DNA of 64,000 nucleotides from Duganella radicis (GTDB lineage Bacteria > Pseudomonadota > Gammaproteobacteria > Burkholderiales > Burkholderiaceae_D), in the NCBI RefSeq assembly GCF_009720825.1, contig NZ_WNKY01000003.1, positions 1 through 64,000 of the forward strand. Direction: 5' to 3'. The position numbers and the translations under genes were made by a program. The notes under the pieces were generated by a model. That model saw only the letters and a list, made by a program, of their open reading frames with translations, was not told where the DNA came from and did not search any database. This document shows, in pieces, positions 40,223-48,323 of this stretch (position 1 is its first letter; each line of letters begins with the position of its first letter).

Positions 40223-41325
40223 GGCTCGATGCTGCTGAGTGGTTTGCTGTGGCGGTTGGCGCGGCGGACCGTCGGCTGCTGGCGTGGCGGCCATGCCAGC
40301 GCTTCCTGCGCGCGCTGGTAGCCGTACCGCCATTGGTCCTGCATATGCTGGACGAAGATCTCGTAACTCGGCGGCATGCGCAGCTCGATGCGGTTGCGCA
40401 GCCAGTCCAGCTTTTGCTGTAGCTGCTGCTTCTCCAGCACCACCGACACGTCGGACGAATCGATGCGCATGTCGGCCAGATGCGAATTGGCATAACGCAG
40501 GCGCGCATTGCCGTCCACCCCCAGCACCGAGCGCCAGGCGGGAATCGCGAACACCTGGTCGAAGGCCTCCTTGAATTCCATAACCACTTCCTCGCCCAGC
40601 TTGCGCGCGATTTCGACCGGGAACAGATCGAGCACGCCGCCGATGTATTCATCGCCCCGATGGTGGGCGCAGCGGAAGTAAATCATGTCGGCTATCGAGA
40701 TGCGGGCGGCGTCGGTGACGGCCACGCTGCTGTCGGTCAGCAGCTCGCGGGCGATGGCGTGGTCGCCCCAGCGCGGGTCACTGAGCGGCGAATCCATGCC
40801 TTGCAGCGCGGCTGCCGCGCGTTCCTTGCAGAACACCGTCTCCGCGTACAGCTTGCGCCGGCCGCGCGGCTGGCCGACATCCGACGCATCGAACAGCAGC
40901 TTGCCGCCGATGATGGCGACATCCACCGCCGGCGTGCCGGTGGCGGGCGGGAAGGGCAGCTGTGGTGGAATCTCGAACAGATAATCGTTGAACAGGTCCG
41001 GAATCACGGGCGCGCTGACGTTGTTCATCTTGCGTTTGGCGGCGCGCAGCAGGGTGCCGAGCAGCACTGCGTTGTCGGTCGAGCGCAAGCTGCACCAGAA
41101 CTGGTACATGGCCTCGGACGACAGCCACGCGCGCTGCGCCTCGGGATCGGGCAGATTATGGATGATGGCGGCCGCGATAGCGCCGCCGCAGCTGGCCAGC
41201 AGCACATCCGGCGCCTTGCCGGCCTCGCGCAGCGCGGCATACATGCCGATGTAAATCCCGAAACGGAATCCGCCACCGCCCATCACCATGCAACGTTTAT
41301 ACGGTTTATACGATTCTTGCGTCAT
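40219..41325 (-). CDS. Patatin-like protein with altered catalytic motifs
   Basis: About 368 residues from the ATG at 41325, since the upstream extension to 41475 lacks homology-like features. The patatin fold is suggested by the oxyanion loop MGGGGFRFGIYIGMYAAL, the elbow-like LASCGGAIAAA and the later IGGVLDLFPVEIA. Compared with the usual GxSxG and DGG(x)xDNxP, the elbow has Leu in place of the first Gly, and the catalytic Asp before GG appears absent, so lipase activity is doubtful. The C terminus is a long helical, basic region. The role is unknown. It is convergent with the cNMP/thioredoxin-reductase fusion and divergent from the small coiled-coil gene. Confidence 0.7.
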   Translation of the reverse strand: MTQESYKPYKRCMVMGGGGFRFGIYIGMYAALREAGKAPDVLLASCGGAIAAAIIHNLPDPEAQRAWLSSEAMYQFWCSLRSTDNAVLLGTLLRAAKRKMNNVSAPVIPDLFNDYLFEIPPQLPFPPATGTPAVDVAIIGGKLLFDASDVGQPRGRRKLYAETVFCKERAAAALQGMDSPLSDPRWGDHAIARELLTDSSVAVTDAARISIADMIYFRCAHHRGDEYIGGVLDLFPVEIARKLGEEVVMEFKEAFDQVFAIPAWRSVLGVDGNARLRYANSHLADMRIDSSDVSVVLEKQQLQQKLDWLRNRIELRMPPSYEIFVQHMQDQWRYGYQRAQEALAWPPRQQPTVRRANRHSKPLSSIEP

Positions 41326-41398
41326 AGCCCGCCACCATACCACAGCAAGCAGCGTCCAGCTTGCTTGACGGCGCTCAGCAGAGGAATATGATGGGACC

Positions 41399-41734
41399 AT
41401 GGACAGCCAAACCGCATCGACGGAAGAAGCGCTGCGAACCTTGCTGGAGCGCACTGCGGCCTTGCAAGCCAGCACTGATGCGCTTGCCGTAACCGTCTCT
41501 GAGTTGCGGGATGGACAGGTCGCTTTGCAAGGGACTGTTACCGGACTTCAGGTCGACTTAGCTGTAATCAAAGGAACGATGAGCCATTATGCTACGCACG
41601 CTGAAGTTGAAAGCGTCCGGGCGGAGCTGTACAAAGCCATCGAAGCGCAGACCTGGCGCTTGCTTGTCTGGATGACGGCGGTTTGCTCGGGGCTGACGGC
41701 TGCCGTCTATTACATTGCGCGGAACGTTCACTGA
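41399..41734 (+). CDS. Small coiled-coil protein with C-terminal membrane anchor
   Basis: A 111-residue protein. Residues about 1-58 have a heptad-like pattern (LRTLLERTAALQASTDALAVTVSELRDGQVALQGTVTGL) that should form a coiled coil. Residues about 88-107 (LLVWMTAVCSGLTAAVYYIA) form one membrane helix at the extreme C terminus. The layout resembles XhlA-like or CCDC90-like tail-anchored coiled-coil proteins, but no family is certain. It is divergent from the patatin-like gene across 73 bases, and its stop abuts the convergent TonB receptor stop. Confidence 0.7.
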   Translation: MDSQTASTEEALRTLLERTAALQASTDALAVTVSELRDGQVALQGTVTGLQVDLAVIKGTMSHYATHAEVESVRAELYKAIEAQTWRLLVWMTAVCSGLTAAVYYIARNVH

Positions 41735-43840
41735 CTACAGCTGCTGCTCCAGCATGATGCGCAGGGTGGCTTGGGTGGGCGTGAGGCGCAGGCGTTGCAT
41801 GCTGCCTTCGGCGTCGGTGTAGCGGTAGGTTTCGGTGGCTTGCTGGCGCAGCAGGTTGTTGGCGGAGAGGCGCAGCTGGGTTTTTGCGTTCAGCTTCCAC
41901 AGGGCGTACAGGTCCAGTTCGCGTTTCGGGCTGGCGCTGGTCAGCACTTCCGCCGACTGCCGCGATGGGCCGGCGGCCTGATAATTAAGGTTGCCGCCCA
42001 GTGTCCACTGCCGCCAGCGATAGTCGGCGCCGAGGTTGGCGGTGGCCGGGGTCTGGTTCTCCAGCCGGTTGTCCGGGCCCGGCACATTGTCCACGCGCGA
42101 CCAGTTGCGCGACAGGTTGGCGCGCAGGTCCAGCGCTTTGCTCAGCGGCAGCCTGGCTTCCAGTTCCACTCCATGCGCGCGGGCGTTGCCGTCGTTGAAG
42201 GGCGCTTCCACCCACACCCCATCCTGCTGGAACAGGCGCGATTGCGTGACGTCGCGGATGCGCCGCAAGTAGGTGCTGACGCTGACCAGCGCTCCACCGC
42301 CCAGATAATGTTCATACGCCGCATCCAGTCCCCACGCCAGCTCCGGCCGCAGATGCGGATTGCCCTGCTCATCGGGATTGGTCTGGTTATTGTTGTTATC
42401 GTTGGTGTAGCGGCGCGGGATCAGCTTGACCAGTGGCGGCGCCTTGTAGGTGCGGCTGATCGCCATGCGCAGCACATCCTTGTTGGCCAGTTCGTAGCGT
42501 GATTGCAGCGACGGGCTCCACACCGAGGAATTGCTGTCCAGTGCATCCGGCGCATTGGTGGCGTTGGCGCGGCTGGCGGTATCGAGACGCTCGTGGCGCA
42601 GGCCAAGGTAGAGCGAGTACCGCTTCGTCACCTGCCATTCGTCCTGTGCGAACAGGGCCAGGCGGTTGACGTTGGCGCGGTAGTCGGCGTTGTTTGCGCC
42701 GGTTTGCTGGTCCACGGCGTTGAACAGGATCTCGTTGCGGTCTTCGCTGCGCACGGCATGGCTGGCGTCCCAGCCGATGGCGATGGCATGCTGTTCGCCC
42801 ACCGGATGGCGATAGGTGCCGGTACTGGTCAGCGTATTCTCCACCGGCCCGGAATCGACGTGATGACGGCCCAGTGGCTTGCCTTCCGCATCGCGGCCGT
42901 GGAAGTCGAAGGTGCCGCTGCGGCGATTGGTGGCGGCGCCCAGTTTCATTTCCAGCCTGGCGCCGTCGTCCAGCAGGTGCGTCCAATTGACATCGCTGCG
43001 CAGCATCACAAAGTTGGCGATGAAGTTGGCGTCGTTGTGCGGATAGTCTGAATGCTTGCCGATCAGTGCCGTTTCATCGGCTCGGGCGAGATTGTCGACA
43101 CGGCGCAGGTAGGCGAAGCTTTGCCAGCTGATGGTATCGCCGCCCTCCAGTTTCCAGTTCAGGCGCGGCGTCAGGGTGAGGGCGTCGGTGCGGCCGGATT
43201 CGATCTGCGGCGTGCGGCGCAGCAGCGTGGTAACGCCGTTGGCGTCGCGCTGTTCCTGCCAGTCGACGAACGGTTTTTCATTGCGCTTGCGCGTCAGCGT
43301 GGCGGCGAGGCTGTAGCTATAAGCTTCGCTTTGGCCGGACAGTTGTGCGCTGACGGCAGGCGTGGTCACGCCACCTTGGCGCGCCACACTGGTGCTGACC
43401 GAGCGCTGGCCGACAGCTTTTCTCAGAATGATGTTGATGGCGCCCGCGACAGCCTGGTTGCTTTGCTCCGCCGTGGTGCTGCGCAGGATCTCGATGCGCT
43501 CGATGGTTTCGGGTGCGATGCTGTCCAGCGAGAAGCCGGTGGCGACCGGTTCGCCGTTGAGCAAGATTTGCGTGTAGCCGTTGCCCAGGCCGCGCATCTG
43601 TATCGCGCCGGCGCTGGAGATGCTCACGCCGGGCAAGCGCTTGAGGACATCGGCCAGCGTCTGGTCGCCTTGCCGGACGATGTCGGCATGGTTGATGGTG
43701 ACGGCGGTGGTGGTCTCGCGCTGGCGCTGGTCGGCGCGCGCGCCGGTGATCAGGACCTGCTGCGGCTCCGGCGTTTCCGAAGCGTAGGCGCAAGCGGAGA
43801 CCGCCAGCAGCAGGCTGCTGGTGATTTGACGTGACAACAT
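41735..43840 (-). CDS. TonB-dependent receptor in a BlaI operon
   Basis: About 701 residues. The ATG at 43840 has AAAGGAT upstream and yields the signal peptide MLSRQITSSLLLAVSACAYA; the longer frame to 44281 is a shadow of the upstream gene. The plug has VLITGARADQRQRETTTAVTINHADI, ADVLKRLPGVSI, IQMRGLGNGYTQILLNGEP and IEILRSTTAEQSNQAVAGAINIIL. The barrel ends LRIMLEQQL without the usual terminal Phe. It starts 2 bases after the stop of the M56-M23 gene, so it is very probably in the same BlaI-controlled transcript. Ligand unknown; the plug resembles iron/cobalamin-type receptors more than sugar ones. Confidence 0.87.
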   Translation of the reverse strand: MLSRQITSSLLLAVSACAYASETPEPQQVLITGARADQRQRETTTAVTINHADIVRQGDQTLADVLKRLPGVSISSAGAIQMRGLGNGYTQILLNGEPVATGFSLDSIAPETIERIEILRSTTAEQSNQAVAGAINIILRKAVGQRSVSTSVARQGGVTTPAVSAQLSGQSEAYSYSLAATLTRKRNEKPFVDWQEQRDANGVTTLLRRTPQIESGRTDALTLTPRLNWKLEGGDTISWQSFAYLRRVDNLARADETALIGKHSDYPHNDANFIANFVMLRSDVNWTHLLDDGARLEMKLGAATNRRSGTFDFHGRDAEGKPLGRHHVDSGPVENTLTSTGTYRHPVGEQHAIAIGWDASHAVRSEDRNEILFNAVDQQTGANNADYRANVNRLALFAQDEWQVTKRYSLYLGLRHERLDTASRANATNAPDALDSNSSVWSPSLQSRYELANKDVLRMAISRTYKAPPLVKLIPRRYTNDNNNNQTNPDEQGNPHLRPELAWGLDAAYEHYLGGGALVSVSTYLRRIRDVTQSRLFQQDGVWVEAPFNDGNARAHGVELEARLPLSKALDLRANLSRNWSRVDNVPGPDNRLENQTPATANLGADYRWRQWTLGGNLNYQAAGPSRQSAEVLTSASPKRELDLYALWKLNAKTQLRLSANNLLRQQATETYRYTDAEGSMQRLRLTPTQATLRIMLEQQL

Positions 43841-43842
43841 GG

Positions 43843-45444
43843 TTATCCTTTTTGCTGGCGGCGGACTTTGAGCGCGCGGGCGGTGGCGTAGGCGTCGAGG
43901 TTGTCGAGGCGGGAGGCGGGGTCGATGATCCTGCCGTTCTCTCGCAGTTCGAGATGCAGATGTGGGCCGGTGGTGAAGCCGCTTTGGCCGGAAGCGCCGA
44001 TCAGTTCTCCGGCGGTGACGTGTTGGCCGGGTTTGACGTTGACGCGGTCGAGGTGCGCGTACAGCGTTTGCTGCGCGCCGTGGTCGATGATGACGGCGTT
44101 GCCGTAGCGGCCTTCGTTCTCGGGCAGCGGGCCGGCGGCGATGACGGTGCCGCTGGCCGTGGCGCGCACCGGTGTGCCTTTGGCGGCGGCGAAGTCGATG
44201 CCTTTGTGCGGCGTCGGCAGCACGCTGCGCATCACGCCGAAGAAGCTGGTGACGCGCACTTTGTCCACCGGCGCGCGCCATGTCTCGTTAGCCGGTGCGT
44301 CACCGGTTGCAACTTCCGGCATGACCCGGCCCGGGGCTTCGGCTGCGGCGGGCTGGCTGTAGGCCAGTGCCGGTTGCAGCAGCATCGCCAGCGTCAGGAT
44401 GGCTGCCAATGCGGCGGCGATCAGCCATGTGGCGGCGGCGCTCAATGCCGGCAGGCCGTCTTGCTGCATGCTGCGAATGCGGCTGGCGATGGTGGCGCCG
44501 CCGAAAGCAGCGGCGCCGGCCGGCGTGATGCTGGTCCATTGACGCAGCAGGGCGGCGGCATACTGTTTGCGCTGTTGTTGCGGGCGGCCGGCCAGAACAT
44601 GCTGGTCGCAGCTCAGTTCCAGCGCCCATTCCATTTGCTTCGCCATCCAGCGCAGGGCGGGGTTGAACCAGAAAACCGTCTGCAAGATGGAGGCGATGGC
44701 GAGGCATAGCGGATCACGGACGCGCAGGTGATGCAGTTCGTGGGCGATGATCATGTGCTGCTGTTCGCGTGTGAGGGCGTCCAGATCGGCGGGCAGCAGC
44801 AGGCGAGGGTGGGCCACGCCGATCAGCATTGGCGAGATGGCGGCGTCGGTGCGCAGGACGGCCAGCTTGCGGCGGGCGATCTCGCGCAGTTGCGGGGAAC
44901 TGAACGCGCCGTGCGCCAGCAGGTCTTGCGACGACAGGTGCTGCGCGCTGGCCAGCAGCACGCGCCACAAGCGGCGCGCGTGCAGTTGTCTGGCCACGGT
45001 CCATGCCAGGCCGGCGGCGTAGACCAGCAGCCAAAGCGCCGCCAGCAAAGGCACGATGCGCGATGCCGCGTTGACGGGCGGGGCGAAAGCGCTGACGGCC
45101 GCGCCGGTATCCGTAGCTATCAGGGCACCGGAATTCGCAGCTATCGCCGCGCCGACATCCGGCCCGGCCGCGATCTGGCCGGCGGCCGGTGTTGTCGCGC
45201 GGGTGGCGGGCTGCATCGCGGCTGGCGCGGGAAGCGTGATCCGCGGCGCGACGCCGATCTGCGCGCCTTGCGGCAGGAAGGGCAGTATGGCGGTGGTGGC
45301 GGCCACGCATTGCGCCGCCAGCCACACGGCCCGGCGTGTCCGCAACCCCGGCCACACCCGTGCCGCGCCTTCCAGCAACGCCCATGTCAGCAGACCAGAC
45401 GCCACGCAGCCAACGCACGCCAGCAGCCACGCCAGCGCCAACAT
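43843..45444 (-). CDS. BlaR1-like M56 metallopeptidase fused to an M23 (LytM) peptidoglycan peptidase
   Basis: About 533 residues. The M56 part (about 1-360) has membrane helices near 2-25, 38-57, 130-151 and 336-358, and a cytoplasmic gluzincin motif HELHH (H235, E236, H239) with a downstream ELSCD glutamate (E276), as in BlaR1/MecR1. Instead of the beta-lactam-binding sensor, the exported C terminus (about 390-520) is a complete M23 domain: HKGID (H413, D417) and HLH (H495, H497). GGAGG lies 8 bases before the ATG at 45444; starts at 45459 and 45462 are also possible. It follows blaI and precedes a TonB receptor by 2 bases. Confidence 0.88.
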   Translation of the reverse strand: MLALAWLLACVGCVASGLLTWALLEGAARVWPGLRTRRAVWLAAQCVAATTAILPFLPQGAQIGVAPRITLPAPAAMQPATRATTPAAGQIAAGPDVGAAIAANSGALIATDTGAAVSAFAPPVNAASRIVPLLAALWLLVYAAGLAWTVARQLHARRLWRVLLASAQHLSSQDLLAHGAFSSPQLREIARRKLAVLRTDAAISPMLIGVAHPRLLLPADLDALTREQQHMIIAHELHHLRVRDPLCLAIASILQTVFWFNPALRWMAKQMEWALELSCDQHVLAGRPQQQRKQYAAALLRQWTSITPAGAAAFGGATIASRIRSMQQDGLPALSAAATWLIAAALAAILTLAMLLQPALAYSQPAAAEAPGRVMPEVATGDAPANETWRAPVDKVRVTSFFGVMRSVLPTPHKGIDFAAAKGTPVRATASGTVIAAGPLPENEGRYGNAVIIDHGAQQTLYAHLDRVNVKPGQHVTAGELIGASGQSGFTTGPHLHLELRENGRIIDPASRLDNLDAYATARALKVRRQQKG

Positions 45445-45458
45445 CGACACGTCCTCCA

Positions 45459-45833
45459 TCACGCTTCGTCCGCCGGCCAGTCATGCAGCATCTGTTCCAG
45501 CCGCGCCAGCTCCTGTTGATCGACCAGCTTACTGCCCGTGAACATGGCCACCGGCAGCGGCGCGTCGATCTCCATCACGCGCCGTCCGAAATCATGCGCA
45601 AACGCCGCCAGGGTGCCGACCTTCTCCAGCCGCGCACTGTAGACATTCACCCCATGCACCACCTGCACGCCCACCATCTGCTTCTCCAGCATCCGCTCCA
45701 GCGTCTTGCGGGTGGACGAAAACGACCAATCCAGTTCAGCGGCGGCCGCGTCGTGAATCTCGCGCGCGCTCAGCGGCTGCTGTTTCCACAGCACTTTCAG
45801 CAAGGTCAGCTCCGTGACCGATGGAATACTCAT
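45459..45833 (-). CDS. BlaI/MecI/CopY-family repressor
   Basis: A 124-residue winged-helix regulator. SVTELTLLKVLWKQQPLSAREIHDA and STRKTLERMLEKQMV match the BlaI DNA-binding domain; the C-terminal half carries the dimerisation region. In the classical system BlaR1 activation leads to BlaI cleavage and derepression. GGAGG lies 7 bases before the ATG. The stop overlaps the possible start of the M56-M23 gene, so the sensor and repressor genes are coupled. Two similar 16-base dyads upstream are the likely operators, giving autoregulation. Confidence 0.9.
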   Translation of the reverse strand: MSIPSVTELTLLKVLWKQQPLSAREIHDAAAAELDWSFSSTRKTLERMLEKQMVGVQVVHGVNVYSARLEKVGTLAAFAHDFGRRVMEIDAPLPVAMFTGSKLVDQQELARLEQMLHDWPADEA

Positions 45834-45846
45834 AGCAATACCTCCA

Positions 45847-45882
45847 TGCGACTAATAGCGCAAGTATGCGACAAATGTCGCA
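45847..45882 (-). promoter_or_regulatory. Two tandem BlaI-type operators
   Basis: TGCGACAAATGTCGCA (45867-45882) is a 7-bp inverted repeat with a 2-base centre, containing ACAnnTGT as in BlaI/MecI sites. TGCGACTAATAGCGCA (45847-45862) matches it at 13 of 16 positions. Their starts are exactly 20 bases apart, and the proximal copy touches the ribosome site of the blaI-like gene. Confidence 0.7.
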
Positions 45883-46017
45883 ATGCGGTCAAGCCAATGT
45901 ATATCATTTTGTAACATTGCTTTGCATAAATTCCAAATATGCTACGATGAATTTTTTGATAATTAGTAAGAAGGCACGGCATAAACCCGGCGGCGCGCGC
46001 AAGCGAGGCGCTATACA

Positions 46018-46689
46018 ATGCCGGTGGCCGCCGCTATCCCAGCCGCAGCCACCACTGCATTGGAACCAGACATGTATTACGGAGAGCGCTTCAACAGTAT
46101 CACGCACACCGTAGGCGCGGCGCTGGCCGCGATCGGCGGCACGCTGCTGATCGTCCAGGCGGCCCGCAGCGGCGACGCCTGGAAAGTCGTCAGCTTTAGC
46201 ATCTACGCCGCCACCTTGCTGGCCTTATACCTGACGTCCACGCTGTATCACAGCCTGCGCGGACGCGCCAAGGACGTGCTGCGGCAGCTGGATTACTGCG
46301 CCATCTACCTGCTGATCGCCGGCAGCTACACCCCGTTCACGCTGGTCAGCCTGCGCGGACCGTGGGGCTGGGCCCTGTTCGGCGTGGTGTGGGGACTGGC
46401 GGTGCTGGGCATCGTGCAGGAACTGCTGTTCGCCAAAGGCGCGCGCGTGCTGTCGCTGCTGATCTACGTGGCGATGGGCTGGGTGGGCGTGATCGGCGCC
46501 AGCCCGCTGATCGACGCGCTGGGCTGGAATGGCTTTATGTGGCTGGCGGCCGGTGGCCTGGTGTACACGCTGGGCATCGCCTTCTTCGTCACCGATCACA
46601 AATGGCGCTACGGTCACGGCGTCTGGCATTTGTTTGTACTGGGCGGCAGCGCATGCCATTTCGGCGCGGTGCTGCTGTACGTCGCGTAA
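46018..46689 (+). CDS. trhA: Hemolysin III / TrhA-family (PAQR) membrane protein
   Basis: A 223-residue protein with about seven membrane helices. Family marks are ERFNSITHTVGAALAAIGGTLL near the N terminus, LTSTLYHSLRGRAKDVLRQLDYCAIYLLIAGSYTPFTL with conserved Ser, His, Asp residues of the PAQR metal site, and HGVWHLFVLGGSACHF at the C terminus. The bacterial members are linked to membrane-fluidity homeostasis; haemolysis is not their proven role. The ATG at 46018 has GAGG 9 bases upstream; an internal ATG at 46072 is an alternative. A LysR gene follows after 13 bases. Confidence 0.9.
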   Translation: MPVAAAIPAAATTALEPDMYYGERFNSITHTVGAALAAIGGTLLIVQAARSGDAWKVVSFSIYAATLLALYLTSTLYHSLRGRAKDVLRQLDYCAIYLLIAGSYTPFTLVSLRGPWGWALFGVVWGLAVLGIVQELLFAKGARVLSLLIYVAMGWVGVIGASPLIDALGWNGFMWLAAGGLVYTLGIAFFVTDHKWRYGHGVWHLFVLGGSACHFGAVLLYVA

Positions 46690-46702
46690 GGATGAAACAC
46701 CC

Positions 46703-47584
46703 GTGGATATCAACTCGGACGACTTAAAGACCTTCATCACCGTCATCGACAGCGGCACCTTGAGTGCGGCGTCGGTGCATCTGGGCCAGACCACGTCCGG
46801 CGTCAGCCGCGCGCTGTCGCGGCTGGAAGACAAGCTGGCCACCTCGCTGCTGACGCGCACCACGCGCCGCATGGAACTGACCGAGGAAGGCCAGCTGTTC
46901 CTGGAAAAAGCCCGCGCCATTTTAGGGGCGATGGAAGAAGCGGAAGAAACCATCCGCATCCGCCGCCAGAAGCCGGCCGGCCGCCTGTGTGTGGACGCGG
47001 CTTCGCCGTTCATGCTGCACTCTGTGGTGCCGCACGTGGCCGAATTCCGCGAAATGTATCCGGACATCCGCCTCGAATTAAGCAGCAACGACCAGATCGC
47101 GGACCTGATCGAACACCGCACCGACATCGCCATCCGCATCGGCGCGCTGACCGACTCCACCCTGCATGCGCGCGCCCTGATTTCCAGCCCGCTGTACGTG
47201 CTGGCCAGCCCGGACTACCTGGCGCGCCACGGCACGCCGCAAACGCCGGAAGACCTGGCGCGGCATTCGCTGCTGGGCTTTGTGCAGTATGAGCTGGGTA
47301 ACCAGTGGCCATTGCGTCACGCGGCCGGCAACACCCTGCCGGTCACGCCGTCGATCTCGGCCTCCAGCGGCGAGACCTTGCGTCAGCTGGCCTTGGGCGG
47401 GCAGGGCATCGTCTGCCTGGCGGACTTCATGACCCGCGCCGACATCGCCGCCGGCCGCCTGGTCAAAGTGCTGGAAGCCGACTACACCGGCTACCGCCAG
47501 CAGATCCACGCGGTCTACTACCGCAACACCCAGCTGGCGCAGCGGATCAGCTGCTTCCTGGAGTTTTTGCAGCAAAAACTCTGA
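46703..47584 (+). CDS. LysR-family transcriptional regulator
   Basis: About 293 residues, the usual LysR length, if started at GTG 46703, which has AAGGA about 10 bases upstream. The longer frame from 46529 reads through the trhA gene and is rejected. The N-terminal winged helix (about 1-62) contains LKTFITVIDSGTLSAASVHLGQTTSGVSRALSRLEDKL, and the substrate-binding domain (about 90-290) contains GRLCVDAASPFMLHSVVPHVAEF and DIAIRIG. It is close to members that control genes transcribed nearby, but trhA lies upstream on the same strand, so the target is unclear. Confidence 0.9.
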   Translation: MDINSDDLKTFITVIDSGTLSAASVHLGQTTSGVSRALSRLEDKLATSLLTRTTRRMELTEEGQLFLEKARAILGAMEEAEETIRIRRQKPAGRLCVDAASPFMLHSVVPHVAEFREMYPDIRLELSSNDQIADLIEHRTDIAIRIGALTDSTLHARALISSPLYVLASPDYLARHGTPQTPEDLARHSLLGFVQYELGNQWPLRHAAGNTLPVTPSISASSGETLRQLALGGQGIVCLADFMTRADIAAGRLVKVLEADYTGYRQQIHAVYYRNTQLAQRISCFLEFLQQKL

Positions 47585-47678
47585 GCGATACAGTGTGCGC
47601 GCCCGTACAGAGCGACGGGCGAGGTAGGCCTACACTGAACCTACCGAATAACGATGTTGCCGCCATATGGAGGTCATC

Positions 47679-47837
47679 ATGACGCCCACTACCCATCCTT
47701 CGAAGTATCTGGTCCGCGCCTATCTGGAGCGCCGTTCGCACGAAGTGAAGCCGCCGCCGACGCCGGAAGAGATCCGCCGCCAGCTCGGCTGGGGGCTGAT
47801 GGCCTTCGAACAGAAAGTCAGCAACGGCCGCAACTAA
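47679..47837 (+). CDS. 52-residue small protein
   Basis: A short frame with a perfect GGAGG at 47669-47673, 5 bases before the ATG. The product begins MTPTTHPSKYLVRAYLERR, continues through a Pro-rich PPPTPEEIRRQLGWGL segment and ends VSNGRN. It has no signal peptide or membrane helix and is basic with amphipathic segments. No family is recognised. It lies between the LysR gene and the envelope-stress operon and ends 28 bases before a 21-base palindrome. Coding is supported by the ribosome site and ordinary GC-rich codon use. Confidence 0.6.
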   Translation: MTPTTHPSKYLVRAYLERRSHEVKPPPTPEEIRRQLGWGLMAFEQKVSNGRN

Positions 47838-47865
47838 GGTTTTTTCGCCATTCACCGGTCCAATT

Positions 47866-47886
47866 CCGCTATTCGCCGAATAGCGG
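47866..47886. promoter_or_regulatory. 21-base palindrome upstream of the LiaF/LytTR operon
   Basis: CCGCTATTCG and CGAATAGCGG are perfect 10-base arms around a single C, followed by TTTCC. It lies 60 bases before the first operon gene. It could be a terminator for the 52-residue ORF or an operator for the downstream operon. Confidence 0.5.
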
Positions 47887-47945
47887 TTTCCCCGCCTGCC
47901 GTTCCCCGGTATTGTTACATTCATACCGACTTGGGGGACATTCAC

Positions 47946-48323
47946 ATGAACGTAGAAACTGCATACCGCTGGCGCCAGCAACTGGTCTGGGGCCTGGGGC
48001 TGATCGCTGTCGGCACGGCCTTCCTGCTGGAGCGCGCCGACATGCTGGAGCTGGACATCAACTGGGCACAGGCCTGGCGCTACTGGCCATGGCTGATGGT
48101 CATCAGCGGCATCATCAAGATCATTCCACCGACCACACCGCGTTACCTGCTCCAGGGCTTCTGGGAGCTTTTCTTCGCCGGCTGGTGGTACGTCTCCTTC
48201 AACCACATCTGGGGCTTGAGTTTCGCGCAGACCTGGCCTGCCTTGCTGGTCGCCTGGGGCGTCGGCCTGCTGCTGCGCCCCTTGTTGGACAATATCTTCG
48301 CATCGATCAAGGAGCAAGCATGA
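47946..48323 (+). CDS. LiaI/LiaF-transmembrane-like membrane protein
   Basis: About 125 residues from the ATG at 47946, which has GGGGGA about 7 bases upstream; the TTG at 47931 is not needed. It has repeated membrane helices with the LiaF-TM/DUF5668 pattern: LVWGLGLIAVGTAFLLERADMLEL, then YWPWLMVISGIIKII, and WPALLVAWGVGLLLRPLL. Such proteins occur beside LiaF-like envelope-stress regulators. Its stop overlaps the next start (ATGA), so it is the first gene of a coupled four-gene operon. Confidence 0.75.
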   Translation: MNVETAYRWRQQLVWGLGLIAVGTAFLLERADMLELDINWAQAWRYWPWLMVISGIIKIIPPTTPRYLLQGFWELFFAGWWYVSFNHIWGLSFAQTWPALLVAWGVGLLLRPLLDNIFASIKEQA

